Below are positions 53,680 through 62,217 of a stretch of 64,000 nt of DNA, in pieces. Numbering within the stretch: the first letter of the stretch is position 1; each line of letters opens with the position of its first letter. The translations under genes and the position numbers were made by a program. Origin of the DNA: Sphingobacterium sp. (GTDB lineage Bacteria > Bacteroidota > Bacteroidia > Sphingobacteriales > Sphingobacteriaceae); contig JAITTY010000001.1 in assembly GCA_031286695.1 (NCBI GenBank), positions 62,001 to 126,000 on the forward strand. Reading direction: 5' to 3'. The notes below the pieces were generated by a model that did not search any database, had not been told where the DNA came from, and saw only the letters and a list, made by a program, of their open reading frames with translations.

Positions 53680-54636
53680 TTAAGCTTTAAAACGACTTGG
53701 AAGTATCCCATAATATTTCTTAAAAGCAACTGTAAAATGTTGGGGATTGCGATAGCCCATCAGCTCGCTAACCTCATTAATATAGCGTTTCTCGTCCAAT
53801 AAGAGTCTTTTTGCTTCACACATACGAGACTCCTTTACAAATCCAAAGATGGTATTACCGAATATACTTTTGAAACCCAGTGTTAGTTTTTTTGTGTTTA
53901 AACCTACTACTTTGCTTAATACCTTTATCGTTGGTGGATTTTGAAGGTTCTGGCTCATAAGTTCTTTAGCGTAATGAATTTGCTCTATTTCCTTTACGGT
54001 AAATTTAAGATCGGTCATTGGACTGTCTTTTTCAAAAGCGTCCACTTGTACTAGTAAAAGTTCCGTAACCTTTGCCTCCAAGTAGAAATTTTGTAAAGCC
54101 CCCTGATAGGGAGCGTGCAACAGGTTATCCAAAATTGCATAAATGTGTGGACTTATGGTGAGACTCTGATCGGTCCATAAATGTGATTTTGTTAAGGTCT
54201 GATCTAAAAAGCTTTTTTGGAAATCATTGCCATCACTGAAATAGCTTTCGAAAAGATCTTGTGACAGCATGATTTCAAGAAATTTGCCTTTTTTTACAGT
54301 AGGTTTCATTTCCACTTTGGTTTCACAGTCTCGGTGGTACATCAGACTATGTTGTCCTGTCTGCAATCCAAATAAACCTTCCTGATTGCAAACACATACG
54401 GAATCACCATGCAACCTAAAATGCATCTTCAAGGCATGGTTACGTACATTAATCAACAGATCCTGTTGTCTTTCTAGTTCGTAGTCACAACTGATAATTT
54501 GCATGTTTTTTAATGATTTCTCTTTGAACCTGAATTGGCCTTTCCCTTGCTCAGCAACAATCACTCGATGTTCTTCTTTTAAGAAAGCATGCGGTATATT
54601 GCTTAAATCTCGATGTATCGTTAGTTGAGAATCCAT
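53680..54636 (-). CDS. AraC-family transcriptional regulator (divergent from the FMO-like gene)
   Basis: This 318-residue protein has an N-terminal sensory region (residues 1-215) and a C-terminal AraC domain (AKELMSQNLQNPPTIKVLSKVVGLNTKKLTLGFKSIFGNT, RLLLDEKRYINEVSELMGYRNPQHFTVAFKKYYGILPSRFK). It converges with the previous AraC gene and is divergent from the FMO-like gene (94-base spacer), so it probably regulates that gene. The overall pattern resembles other Bacteroidota AraC regulators of unknown ligand. Confidence 0.85.
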   Translation of the reverse strand: MDSQLTIHRDLSNIPHAFLKEEHRVIVAEQGKGQFRFKEKSLKNMQIISCDYELERQQDLLINVRNHALKMHFRLHGDSVCVCNQEGLFGLQTGQHSLMYHRDCETKVEMKPTVKKGKFLEIMLSQDLFESYFSDGNDFQKSFLDQTLTKSHLWTDQSLTISPHIYAILDNLLHAPYQGALQNFYLEAKVTELLLVQVDAFEKDSPMTDLKFTVKEIEQIHYAKELMSQNLQNPPTIKVLSKVVGLNTKKLTLGFKSIFGNTIFGFVKESRMCEAKRLLLDEKRYINEVSELMGYRNPQHFTVAFKKYYGILPSRFKA

Positions 54637-54729
54637 AAAGTCCGTCTTGCGTTATTCTTAGTCAGTTTCGCGTTGCCCTTTTGCCTAGATGCAAAACTAC
54701 CTTTACACAAAAATATAAAACAAAATCTA

Positions 54730-56013
54730 ATGGAACGGAACGTATATCGATATTATGAAGTAATTGTGATAGGGGCTGGACAGGCAGGTTTAGCCATCAG
54801 TTATTATTTGAAAAAGGAAGGGATCGATCACTTGGTATTTGAACGGAATAACATCGCTTCTTCCTGGACAGACCAAAGATGGGATTCATTCTCTTTGAAT
54901 ACCCCCAATTGGATGAATTTACTTCCTGGCGAGCTGCTGGATGATAGTATAGACAGGGAGGCTTTTATGAGCAGAAACGAATATGTGGAAAAATTACAAA
55001 ATTATGCCCTGCAGCACAGACTTCCAATTCTAGAGCAGCATCGTGTGGATGCGATTTATAAACATGAAGATAGCGAGCATTATGAGGTATGTTTTGAGTC
55101 AGGAGTAGAGAAGGGGCGTTTGATGACGCATCAAATCGTAGTAGCTTCGGGGGCAATGAGTGACTATGGTACTCCTGACTTCGCCTTTCAGATTCCGGAT
55201 AGAATAAGACAAATTAATGTCGGAGCTTATCGAAATCCCGATCAGGTAAGGGGAAATGTTTTAATAGTAGGAAGTGGTCAATCGGGAGTACAACTCGCCG
55301 AAGAATTGGTTCAAGCGAATTTTCCACAAAAAGGAAGTATTTACCTGGCAACGAGTCTTGTGGCGCGGTCGCCGAGGAGATATCGTGGCAAAGACATGAT
55401 GGAATGGCTACATTTATCTGGGTTGATGAGCCAAAGAACAGATCAACTAACAGATCTGTCAGTGACGAAGTCTACACAGCCACAGGTTTCAGGATTAGGA
55501 AAATATGGCCATACGATTAGTTTACAAAGTTTAAATCGCTTGGGCGTTAAAAACCTTGGCATGTTGGAAGCTACTGACGATAAACGAATTTATTTCACAG
55601 ATACGGTTAAGCAACATATTCATTTTGCAGATAAACATTCGGAAATGATGAAGCATAAAGTGGATCAGTATATTGAAGTTAGCCAAATTGAATTTCCCTC
55701 AAAACAAGACATTGATGCAGCAGATTTACCAGACAATGAATATAAAGCAGACAGTGGTATTCTACAGTTAAAGTTCGAGGAGATCGATACCATTATATGG
55801 GCAATAGGCTATCGTGGAGATTTCAAATATCTTAAAATTCCGGGATTATTGAATGAAAGACAGCAACCAATTCATTTAAATGGTCAAGCGCCAATAGATC
55901 GGCTGTATTATTTGGGGTTTCCATGGTTGAGGATGAGAAAATCAGGAATTATTTTTGGAATAAAAGAGGATGCCGAACAGCTATTCCAAAAAATAAAAAG
56001 TTGGATAAATTAG
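54730..56013 (+). CDS. FMO/CzcO-like NAD(P)-binding flavoprotein
   Basis: This 427-residue protein has an FAD-binding Rossmann fold (VIVIGAGQAGLAISYYLKKEG), a second nucleotide fold for NAD(P) (NVLIVGSGQSGVQLAEELVQ) and a C-terminal segment typical of flavin-containing monooxygenase/CzcO-type proteins (DTIIWAIGYRGDFKYLKIPG). I begin at ATG 54730 (MERNVYRYYEVIVIGAG), since the TTG-initiated extension upstream overlaps the divergent regulator gene's start. It may hydroxylate or reduce a small molecule. The aminoglycoside adenylyltransferase gene follows after 15 bases and may be co-transcribed. Confidence 0.83.
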   Translation: MERNVYRYYEVIVIGAGQAGLAISYYLKKEGIDHLVFERNNIASSWTDQRWDSFSLNTPNWMNLLPGELLDDSIDREAFMSRNEYVEKLQNYALQHRLPILEQHRVDAIYKHEDSEHYEVCFESGVEKGRLMTHQIVVASGAMSDYGTPDFAFQIPDRIRQINVGAYRNPDQVRGNVLIVGSGQSGVQLAEELVQANFPQKGSIYLATSLVARSPRRYRGKDMMEWLHLSGLMSQRTDQLTDLSVTKSTQPQVSGLGKYGHTISLQSLNRLGVKNLGMLEATDDKRIYFTDTVKQHIHFADKHSEMMKHKVDQYIEVSQIEFPSKQDIDAADLPDNEYKADSGILQLKFEEIDTIIWAIGYRGDFKYLKIPGLLNERQQPIHLNGQAPIDRLYYLGFPWLRMRKSGIIFGIKEDAEQLFQKIKSWIN

Positions 56014-56028
56014 TGGTACTTTTATGAT

Positions 56029-56892
56029 ATGAAGTTGAGAAACGAAAAATTAAAAATGATTAGTGAATGGGCGGAAAACAATGGGGATATACGTGTTGCA
56101 TTACTAACGAGTTCTCTTGTCAATCCATTGGCTCCAGTAGATGACCTTAGTGATTTAGATATCGAACTCGTATTTAATGACAATTCCAATTATATTACCG
56201 ACAATAGTTGGATACGGTATTTTGGAGAAACCATCGCAATGATTGAGGAAGACGAGTACTGCTTTGAAGGTCGGCATGGAATGAAAATGGTATTATATGA
56301 TGACTACATAAAAGTAGATTTCAAGTTATATAGCAAAGTGAAATTTTTAGTGGACCTAGAAAGAGCTGAGCTACCTGAAGATTGGGATATTGGCTATAAA
56401 GTCTTGGTTGATAAAGATGGAATTACTTCGGAGATGCAAAAACCCAGCTATCAAACCTCTATCATTAAAAGACCCTCAGTAAAGAAAGTACAGCAGGTTT
56501 TAAATGATTTTTGGTGGGACACAACATATGTGGCAAAAAGTCTTTTGCGAGATGAATTGTTCTACGCAAAGTTTTCGTCAGAGCATATTATCAGAGTCGA
56601 TTATCTGATACCTCTAATTGAATGGTATATAGCTAGTCAGCATAATTGGAATATAACGACCAATAAATATGGTAGACTGTTTAAAAAATACTTGACGGAG
56701 GAAATGTGGGTAAGAGTCGAAAGTACATTTGCTGGAAGTTCAATTCCTGCAAATTGGGATGCGTTATTTGCAATGGCGGATTTAGTATCTACCATTGGAA
56801 AATTGTTGGCTGAGAATTTAGATTTTAGTTATCCTATAAAATTGGAAACTGATATACGGAAGTATCTGTTTGATTTGAGAGCTAAATCTTAA
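56029..56892 (+). CDS. Aminoglycoside 6-adenylyltransferase (AadS/ANT(6)-like)
   Basis: This 287-residue protein belongs to the ANT(6) family, which inactivates streptomycin by adenylation at the 6-hydroxyl. The nucleotidyltransferase motif is LLTSSLVNPLAPVDDLSDLDIELVF (Ser28, Ser41, Asp42 and Asp44 region), with the third acid in YIKVDFKLYS. Segments such as VQQVLNDFWWDTTYVAKSLLRDELFYAK and HNWNITTNKYGRLFKKYL are those of AadS, known from Bacteroides mobile elements. Length is normal for ANT(6). Chromosomal context without transposase suggests an intrinsic gene. Whether it confers resistance needs testing. It lies 15 bases after the FMO-like gene. Confidence 0.9.
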   Translation: MKLRNEKLKMISEWAENNGDIRVALLTSSLVNPLAPVDDLSDLDIELVFNDNSNYITDNSWIRYFGETIAMIEEDEYCFEGRHGMKMVLYDDYIKVDFKLYSKVKFLVDLERAELPEDWDIGYKVLVDKDGITSEMQKPSYQTSIIKRPSVKKVQQVLNDFWWDTTYVAKSLLRDELFYAKFSSEHIIRVDYLIPLIEWYIASQHNWNITTNKYGRLFKKYLTEEMWVRVESTFAGSSIPANWDALFAMADLVSTIGKLLAENLDFSYPIKLETDIRKYLFDLRAKS

Positions 56893-57024
56893 CGATACAG
56901 TGCTTTCAATAAGAATCTTAAAATCTAATTATTCTTTCATTTTCCTAAATTAAACCAATGATCTGAATTTTTGTCCAATAAATTGAAGCAAGGTTTACGG
57001 GAGGGAGAGATTAGTTTTTAATTG

Positions 57025-57059
57025 AAAGGTCGGGTTTTAGTACCTGGCCTTTTTTTATA
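57025..57059 (+). terminator. Terminator downstream of the adenylyltransferase gene
   Basis: AAAGGTCGGG (57025-57034) pairs with CCTGGCCTTT (57043-57052) with two wobbles, followed by T run. The rest of the 321-bp spacer up to the DUF3267 gene holds no other structure that I recognise. Confidence 0.75.
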
Positions 57060-57213
57060 GGTTAAATTATCGAAATACCTAGAGGTCAAAATGATCTGAG
57101 CGGATCCGATTAAACATACTCATTACTATCAGTTTTTAGAATTGGGGTATAAAATATGCAAAAAAAGGTTAATTTAGCAATGAGCCTCAAAATCTATGTA
57201 TTTATAATCAAAT

Positions 57214-57798
57214 ATGAAATTTATGTACGAGCCTGAAAAATATGAGAAGGAGAAATTAACGATCGATCTAGTCTGGGCCAATAAGTTTGGTCTACTCATC
57301 TTGATTCCAATAGTTCTCGTATTTGGTTTACCCTTTTATTTAGCCTGGGGATACGAACTGGATTTTAAAGTTATGTTTGGTGGCTTGGGGCTTTCAGCTA
57401 GCATCTATGTTTTTGGCATTATTCTCCTCGGGATTGTTGTTCACGAATTGATTCATGGAATTACATGGGCCATTTTCGCGAAAAATGGGTTAAAGTCTAT
57501 TAAATTTGGTGTAATGTGGAAAATGCTTACCCCATATTGTCATTGCAAAGAACCCTTGAAAGTGAAAGAGTATATTATTGGAGCCATTGCACCTGGTATT
57601 ATTTTGGGAATTCTTCCCGCCGTTGTTGCCATCTTTAATGGAAGCATTGGTCTGCTGATCTTTGGTATGTTTTTCACGATGGCTGCATGTGGAGATTTTT
57701 TAATCATCAACCTAATTCGAAAAGAAAATAGTCATGATCTTGTTCAAGATCATCCTACGGAAGCCGGATGCTATATTTATAGAAAAATTACCAGTTGA
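57214..57798 (+). CDS. DUF3267 putative membrane metalloprotease
   Basis: This 194-residue protein has about five membrane segments and the DUF3267 layout, with an HELIH zinc motif (His77, Glu78, His81) in IVVHELIHGITWAIF, and a third potential ligand region with cysteine and histidine (PYCHCKEPLK). The family is inferred to be zincin-like intramembrane or membrane-bound peptidases, function unproven. It stands alone between a terminator and the aldehyde dehydrogenase gene. Confidence 0.85.
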   Translation: MKFMYEPEKYEKEKLTIDLVWANKFGLLILIPIVLVFGLPFYLAWGYELDFKVMFGGLGLSASIYVFGIILLGIVVHELIHGITWAIFAKNGLKSIKFGVMWKMLTPYCHCKEPLKVKEYIIGAIAPGIILGILPAVVAIFNGSIGLLIFGMFFTMAACGDFLIINLIRKENSHDLVQDHPTEAGCYIYRKITS

Positions 57799-57851
57799 GG
57801 CCAATTCTTTTTTATTAATATAAAACTATACGAAGAGAATAGGTAACCCGA

Positions 57852-57918
57852 TGAGCTTTTGAACAAAATAGATTGAGCTTTTGAACACAACGCGGTGAAC
57901 TGAAATACTCTTACTTTG
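57852..57918 (+). promoter_or_regulatory. Direct-repeat activator site and -7 box before the aldehyde dehydrogenase gene
   Basis: TGAGCTTTTGAACA occurs twice, at 57852-57865 and 57874-57887, spaced 22 bases start to start (two helical turns), on the same face of the DNA. A TACTTTG near-match to the -7 box follows at 57912-57918. This is the layout of an AraC-type activator site, and an AraC gene (59475) follows the target gene. Confidence 0.65.
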
Positions 57919-57929
57919 TGTTAACAAAT

Positions 57930-57935
57930 AGGAGG
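57930..57935 (+). promoter_or_regulatory. Shine-Dalgarno sequence of the aldehyde dehydrogenase gene
   Basis: AGGAGG ends four bases before the ATG at 57940. It is a full consensus site in a genome where such sites are uncommon. Confidence 0.65.
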
Positions 57936-57939
57936 AAAT

Positions 57940-59355
57940 ATGAGAACAATAAAAAGCGTTTATATTGATGGAAAATTCTCGATACCACATGGAAGTGAGT
58001 GCATGGAAGTTATTAGCCCTCTAAATGGGGAGCCTATAGCTAAAGTAATATATGCCGATCAGATAGACACACAAATTGCTATCGAAGCTGCTTCAAAAGC
58101 ACTCATTATGTATAGTAAAACAACTATTCAGCAACGAATAGAATATCTGACATCTATACATGATGAGATTTTGAGAAGGGTAAATGATCTTGCAGATGCT
58201 ACAATTATAGAGTATGGCGCAACGCGAGAACGAGCTAAATGGGCAAATATGATCGCTGCCACAACATTCCTTGACGCTATTGAGGTTTTACAAAAATTCC
58301 AATTTTCCTACGCGGTTAATGAATCATGGATTATTAAAGAGCCCATAGGGGTATCAGCGCTATTTACTCCTTGGAATGCAGTGGCAGGAACTATAGCACT
58401 AAAAGTCGCGGCCGCGCTATCCGCAGGTTGTACACTAGTTTTAAAACCGAGTGAATTCTGTCCTTGGCAAGCTGAGATTATGATGGAATGTATCGATGCT
58501 GCAGGACTGCCTGATGGTGTTGTCAACATGGTAAATGGCAGAGGGGAAATTATTACAGAGACCATTATGCGAAGTCCTGAAATCACGAAAATTTCATTTA
58601 CCGGCTCGACAGTGATAGGTAAAATTTTAGCAAAAAGAGCAGTTGATACCATGAAACGTGTTACACTGGAACTCGGGGGCAAATCGGCAAATATTATTTT
58701 GGAAGATGCTGATTTTTCACTTGCAATACCTATGGCCTTGGAGGCTGCTTTCATGAACAACGGCCAAGCCTGTGTAGCAGGAAGCAGACTTTTGGTACCA
58801 CGATCACGAATTGATGAAGTGCGTGCGCTTATAAGCCGAGAGGCTACACGTTTTACTGTTGGCGACCCAAGGTTAGGTAATTTTAAATTAGGCCCTTTAG
58901 CAAATAGTAAACAATATGATCGAGTTCAGCAGTATATCGAAATAGGAATTGGGGAAGGGGCTGAACTTTTGGTTGGGGGGATGGGACATCCACAAGGGCT
59001 AACAGAGGGGTACTATGTAAAACCTACTGTTTTTATGGGTGTCACTAATGCGATGAGAATCGCTCGGGAGGAAATCTTCGGTCCTGTATTATCTGTAATA
59101 TCTTATGATAAAGAAGAGGATGCCATTTCTATGGCAAATGACTCAGAATATGGTCTCATGACATACATTAGCTCTCGCTCCGCTACACATGCCAGGGAAG
59201 TAGCAAAGAGCGTCAAGTCGGGGCGTGTATTGATCAATACCCTTAAGCATGATCCCATGGCTCCTTTTGGCGGTTTTAAAAATTCAGGTATTGGACGTGA
59301 AAACGGCAGTTTCGGTTTGGAAGAATTTCTTGAAGTAAAGACCTTAATTAGCTAA
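57940..59355 (+). CDS. Aldehyde dehydrogenase family protein
   Basis: This 471-residue NAD(P)-dependent aldehyde dehydrogenase has GFTPWNAV-like segment LFTPWNAVAGTIALKVAAALSAGCTLVLKPSE, the base in RVTLELGGKSANIIL, and the nucleophile Cys278 in NNGQACVAGSRLL. The EIFGPVLSVI and FGGFKNSGIGRENG signature follow. It is of the broad class (betaine/aryl aldehyde dehydrogenases). It has two 14-bp direct repeats and a good ribosome site upstream, and an AraC regulator gene next to it, so it seems to be an inducible detoxification or catabolic enzyme. Substrate unknown. Confidence 0.9.
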   Translation: MRTIKSVYIDGKFSIPHGSECMEVISPLNGEPIAKVIYADQIDTQIAIEAASKALIMYSKTTIQQRIEYLTSIHDEILRRVNDLADATIIEYGATRERAKWANMIAATTFLDAIEVLQKFQFSYAVNESWIIKEPIGVSALFTPWNAVAGTIALKVAAALSAGCTLVLKPSEFCPWQAEIMMECIDAAGLPDGVVNMVNGRGEIITETIMRSPEITKISFTGSTVIGKILAKRAVDTMKRVTLELGGKSANIILEDADFSLAIPMALEAAFMNNGQACVAGSRLLVPRSRIDEVRALISREATRFTVGDPRLGNFKLGPLANSKQYDRVQQYIEIGIGEGAELLVGGMGHPQGLTEGYYVKPTVFMGVTNAMRIAREEIFGPVLSVISYDKEEDAISMANDSEYGLMTYISSRSATHAREVAKSVKSGRVLINTLKHDPMAPFGGFKNSGIGRENGSFGLEEFLEVKTLIS

Positions 59356-59474
59356 TTCAGGTACTCCGGTAAGGAATTTTTGAAAAGCTAGACAGAGCCC
59401 TTTTTTGTATCTTAATGGCCTAAAACATATCTTGTAATTAATTAGGTGAAATTCTGTGGGATAATTTTAATAAA

Positions 59475-60281
59475 ATGGATTCAATATCAAAAAATATAAA
59501 CATTCTACATTCCTGTTATGATTCAAAATATAAGGAAGGAGAACAATTTATTGCCGACCATGTATTTACTTACTTGATTTCAGGGCGCTCAGAGAATGTA
59601 ATCGGTGATGAAAGGTATGAATTCAATGCTGGAGATTATAAATTGTCAAGGCGGAATCAGCTCACCCGGTTTACTAAATACCCACCTTCGGGTGGCATAT
59701 ATGAATCCGTATCAATTGTTCTCGATCAGGAGTCTCTCCGAAGCATTGCGAATGAATATGATTTTAAAGTACAGGTTGCTGTTGACTTCCCTAGAACAAT
59801 TAGATTGGATAATAACCTGTTGTTTGAGAATTACATGAATTCGATACGACCATACCTAAACGATAGGAACAAATTAAATAAGATTTTTTCTTCCTTGAAA
59901 GTAAAAGAGGCTGTAATGATTTTATTGGAGACCAATCCATTATTAAAAGACGTTCTATTTGACTTTGCTGAACCAGGGAAGATTGATCTCGAAGCTTATA
60001 TGAGTAAGCATTACAGATATAATGTAGATCTGGATCGATTTGCCTATCTCACGGGAAGAAGCCTGGCGACATTCAAAAGAGATTTTGCCAAGGTATTTCA
60101 TACTTCACCAAATCGCTGGTTGCAGCAAAAAAGACTGGCGGATGCACATTATCTGATTAGCCAAAAGGGATATCGCATTTCCGATGCCTACATTGAAGCC
60201 GGTTTTAAGGATTTTTCTCACTTTTCGTATGCCTTTAAAAAGGCCTATGGTATCTCACCATCTAAATTAGGCAATTTGTAA
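59475..60281 (+). CDS. AraC-family regulator of the adjacent aldehyde dehydrogenase
   Basis: This 268-residue protein has an N-terminal cupin-like sensor (FTYLISGRSENVIGDERYEFNAGDYKLSRRNQLTRF) and a C-terminal AraC DNA-binding domain (about residues 165-268: AYMSKHYRYNVDLDRFAYLTGRSLATFKRDFAKVFHTSPNRWLQQKRLADAHYLI, SDAYIEAGFKDFSHFSYAFKKAYGISPSKL). It is 119 bases after the aldehyde dehydrogenase on the same strand, which has the 14-bp repeats upstream. Control of that gene is inference from position and site. The inducer might be an aldehyde. Confidence 0.87.
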   Translation: MDSISKNINILHSCYDSKYKEGEQFIADHVFTYLISGRSENVIGDERYEFNAGDYKLSRRNQLTRFTKYPPSGGIYESVSIVLDQESLRSIANEYDFKVQVAVDFPRTIRLDNNLLFENYMNSIRPYLNDRNKLNKIFSSLKVKEAVMILLETNPLLKDVLFDFAEPGKIDLEAYMSKHYRYNVDLDRFAYLTGRSLATFKRDFAKVFHTSPNRWLQQKRLADAHYLISQKGYRISDAYIEAGFKDFSHFSYAFKKAYGISPSKLGNL

Positions 60282-60311
60282 TCAATCTATCTAGTATCTT
60301 TTAAATAATTG

Positions 60312-60341
60312 AAATTATGAGCATGGAATTTCTCATAATTT
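60312..60341 (+). terminator. Weak hairpin terminator after the AraC gene
   Basis: AAATTATGAG (60312-60321) pairs with CTCATAATTT (60332-60341), loop of 10, followed by CTTATTTTT. AT-rich and so of modest strength. The next 230 bases show another short hairpin, GCTCT-AAAA-AGAGC (60415-60428), of unknown use. Confidence 0.5.
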
Positions 60342-60571
60342 CTTATTTTTGTAGTCTGTTATACTATATCTAACATATCATCAGCGTCTTAACTAAAGAG
60401 ACTTGCTCTAAAAAGAGCAGCGAACACGTGGAAATTCTGTGATTTTTAGCGTGCGGATGATTATACCTTTTTATTTTTTAGATTTCAAATAAACTATTGA
60501 TTACAAAATCGATTGTGCGATCAATTTGCAATGTATTAGTATTTCAAATTGATGGCGATATGTGACGTATC

Positions 60572-61411
60572 ATGAGTAGTAAACAGTTAATAAGCAGGGA
60601 TATAGAGATATTCTATACAATTGCGTCCGAGGAGACACGGCTCGATAAAGGAATGGGCATATTTGAATTTGAACGAATCAAATCACTTATCGAACGGCAC
60701 CTTTTATCTTTTCCTTTGACCGTAATTGACATCGGCGGTGGCACGGGCAAGTATTCCGAATGGCTCGCGAAGAAAGGACATCATGTTCATTTGGTAGAGC
60801 CTGTTTTAAAGCATATAAAAATTGCTCAAAATAGGGCTCATAAATTAAAAAACAAATTTTCTGTTCACATCGGTGAATCCCGAAAATTGGAGTTTCCTAA
60901 TAATTATGCAGACCTGGTTATACTGCATGGACCTCTTTACCATTTGCAGGAAAGAGATGACCGGATATCAACGATTTGTGAAGCGAAAAGAGTGTTGAAA
61001 AACGGGGGAATTATATTGGGATTTGCCATCAATTATACGGCTTCAACCTTAGCCGGCCTTTTAAATGGTTTGATTCATAAAACTTCTTTTTTTCAAATGT
61101 GCAAAGAAGAGTTAACTATTGGCAAACACAATCCCCCAGATGATTTTCCATGGCTTTTAGCCGAAGCATATTATCATAAGCCCCAAGAGTTGAAAGAGGA
61201 GTTTATAAATCAGGGATTAACCTATTTGAATACGTACGCTGTGGAGGGGATGGCCTGGTTAGACAAAGATTTCTTTGTCAATTTACAGCATACTGAAAAG
61301 CGAAAAACATTATTGGAGCTTATCCACATTACTGAAAACGATAGTTATCTTCTGCCTTTTAGCCCACATATGATGGTAGCAGTTCAAAAAAAACACAATT
61401 ATGAAAAATAA
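60572..61411 (+). CDS. Class I SAM-dependent methyltransferase
   Basis: This 279-residue protein has the Rossmann-type SAM motif VIDIGGGTGKYSEWLAKKGHHVHLVEP near residue 50, followed by acidic motif II (YADLVILHGPLYHL) and motif III (RVLKNGGIILGFA). It is the type often annotated as class I methyltransferase (UbiE-like). Substrate not evident. The stop overlaps the next start by 11 bases. The following genes, a small winged-helix protein, NUDIX and HAD, are on the same strand. Confidence 0.85.
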   Translation: MSSKQLISRDIEIFYTIASEETRLDKGMGIFEFERIKSLIERHLLSFPLTVIDIGGGTGKYSEWLAKKGHHVHLVEPVLKHIKIAQNRAHKLKNKFSVHIGESRKLEFPNNYADLVILHGPLYHLQERDDRISTICEAKRVLKNGGIILGFAINYTASTLAGLLNGLIHKTSFFQMCKEELTIGKHNPPDDFPWLLAEAYYHKPQELKEEFINQGLTYLNTYAVEGMAWLDKDFFVNLQHTEKRKTLLELIHITENDSYLLPFSPHMMVAVQKKHNYEK

Positions 61412-61613
61412 AGAAAAATATTACAAAGCGCTCATAGAAAACAGGGGGCAGTTCAACGAAATTGAAGTTGGAGAACAGTTGGGACTTCATGAGACTGAAA
61501 CAAGTGAAATTATTACGCAGCTCTTATCCGAATATAGAATTGAATATGCTATAAATCGAAGTTGTAATTATAGTCTAACGAAAAAGGGCATGAAAAAGAA
61601 GAGCAGGACTTAG
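61401..61613 (+). CDS. Small winged-helix-like protein
   Basis: This 70-residue basic protein has the pattern of a small winged helix (YYKALIENRGQFNEIEVGEQLGLHETETSEIITQLLSEYRIEY ending in a basic tail KKKSRT). It overlaps the methyltransferase gene by 11 bases, so the two are translationally coupled. It might be a DNA-binding accessory. No family assigned. Confidence 0.65.
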   Translation: MKNKEKYYKALIENRGQFNEIEVGEQLGLHETETSEIITQLLSEYRIEYAINRSCNYSLTKKGMKKKSRT

Positions 61614-61702
61614 CATTCACTCAAAAGACAAAAAGAATGAATTCGCTAAAATGCTTGAAGACTCTCCTAACATTTTTTTATTTTTGTTACAAACAGAAAA
61701 AG

Positions 61703-62191
61703 ATGAGCAACGAAGTAACAGGTTTGAAGCGAGTAGCCACACTATGTATATTAAGAAATAAAGATAGATTTTTATTGCTAAGACGCCTTAAAGAACCAAA
61801 TAAGAATATGTATGTTCCTGTTGGAGGAAAAATAGACCCATTTGAAAATCCTGATGATGCCGTTGTACGTGAGGTCATGGAAGAAACAGGTGTCCGGATC
61901 ACTTCAAAACAGTTTTGTGGAATTTTAACCGAAACTTCTCCGGTAAAATACAATTGGATCAGTTATGTATATGTCTCTGATATCCAATTTGTAGAAGCCC
62001 CTTATTGTAATGAAGGGGACCTGGAATGGATCTCAGCCACTGAATTGGAATCTATTCCGACACCTTTAACTGATCTTTATATCTATGATTACGTGGCCAA
62101 GGGAAAGCCTTTTGCTTTTAATGCCATTTATGATGCAGCATTAAATTTGACAGCGTTATTGGAACAATATAGCAATACCAAGATCAAGTAG
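61703..62191 (+). CDS. NUDIX hydrolase
   Basis: This 162-residue protein has a complete Nudix box from Gly42 to Val64 (G-x5-E-x7-REVMEETG-V; Glu48, Arg56, Glu57, Glu60, Glu61). The start at ATG 61703 (MSNEVTGLKRVATLCIL) is chosen over a start 22 codons upstream, which would add a hydrophobic non-family leader. It would hydrolyse a nucleoside diphosphate linked to another moiety (8-oxo-dGTP/MutT-like or other). It precedes a HAD phosphatase gene by 26 bases. Confidence 0.9.
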   Translation: MSNEVTGLKRVATLCILRNKDRFLLLRRLKEPNKNMYVPVGGKIDPFENPDDAVVREVMEETGVRITSKQFCGILTETSPVKYNWISYVYVSDIQFVEAPYCNEGDLEWISATELESIPTPLTDLYIYDYVAKGKPFAFNAIYDAALNLTALLEQYSNTKIK

Positions 62192-62217
62192 AACTCGTAA
62201 ATTGAATAAGAATTAAA

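Noticed and set aside
51392..56892. Acquired resistance transposon carrying tet(X) and aadS
   Set aside because: No transposase, integrase, terminal repeats or composition change was seen; the genes are interleaved with native-looking regulators.
60415..60428. GCTCT-AAAA-AGAGC hairpin as a riboswitch
   Set aside because: Only a single five-base stem, with no conserved aptamer pattern that I recognise.
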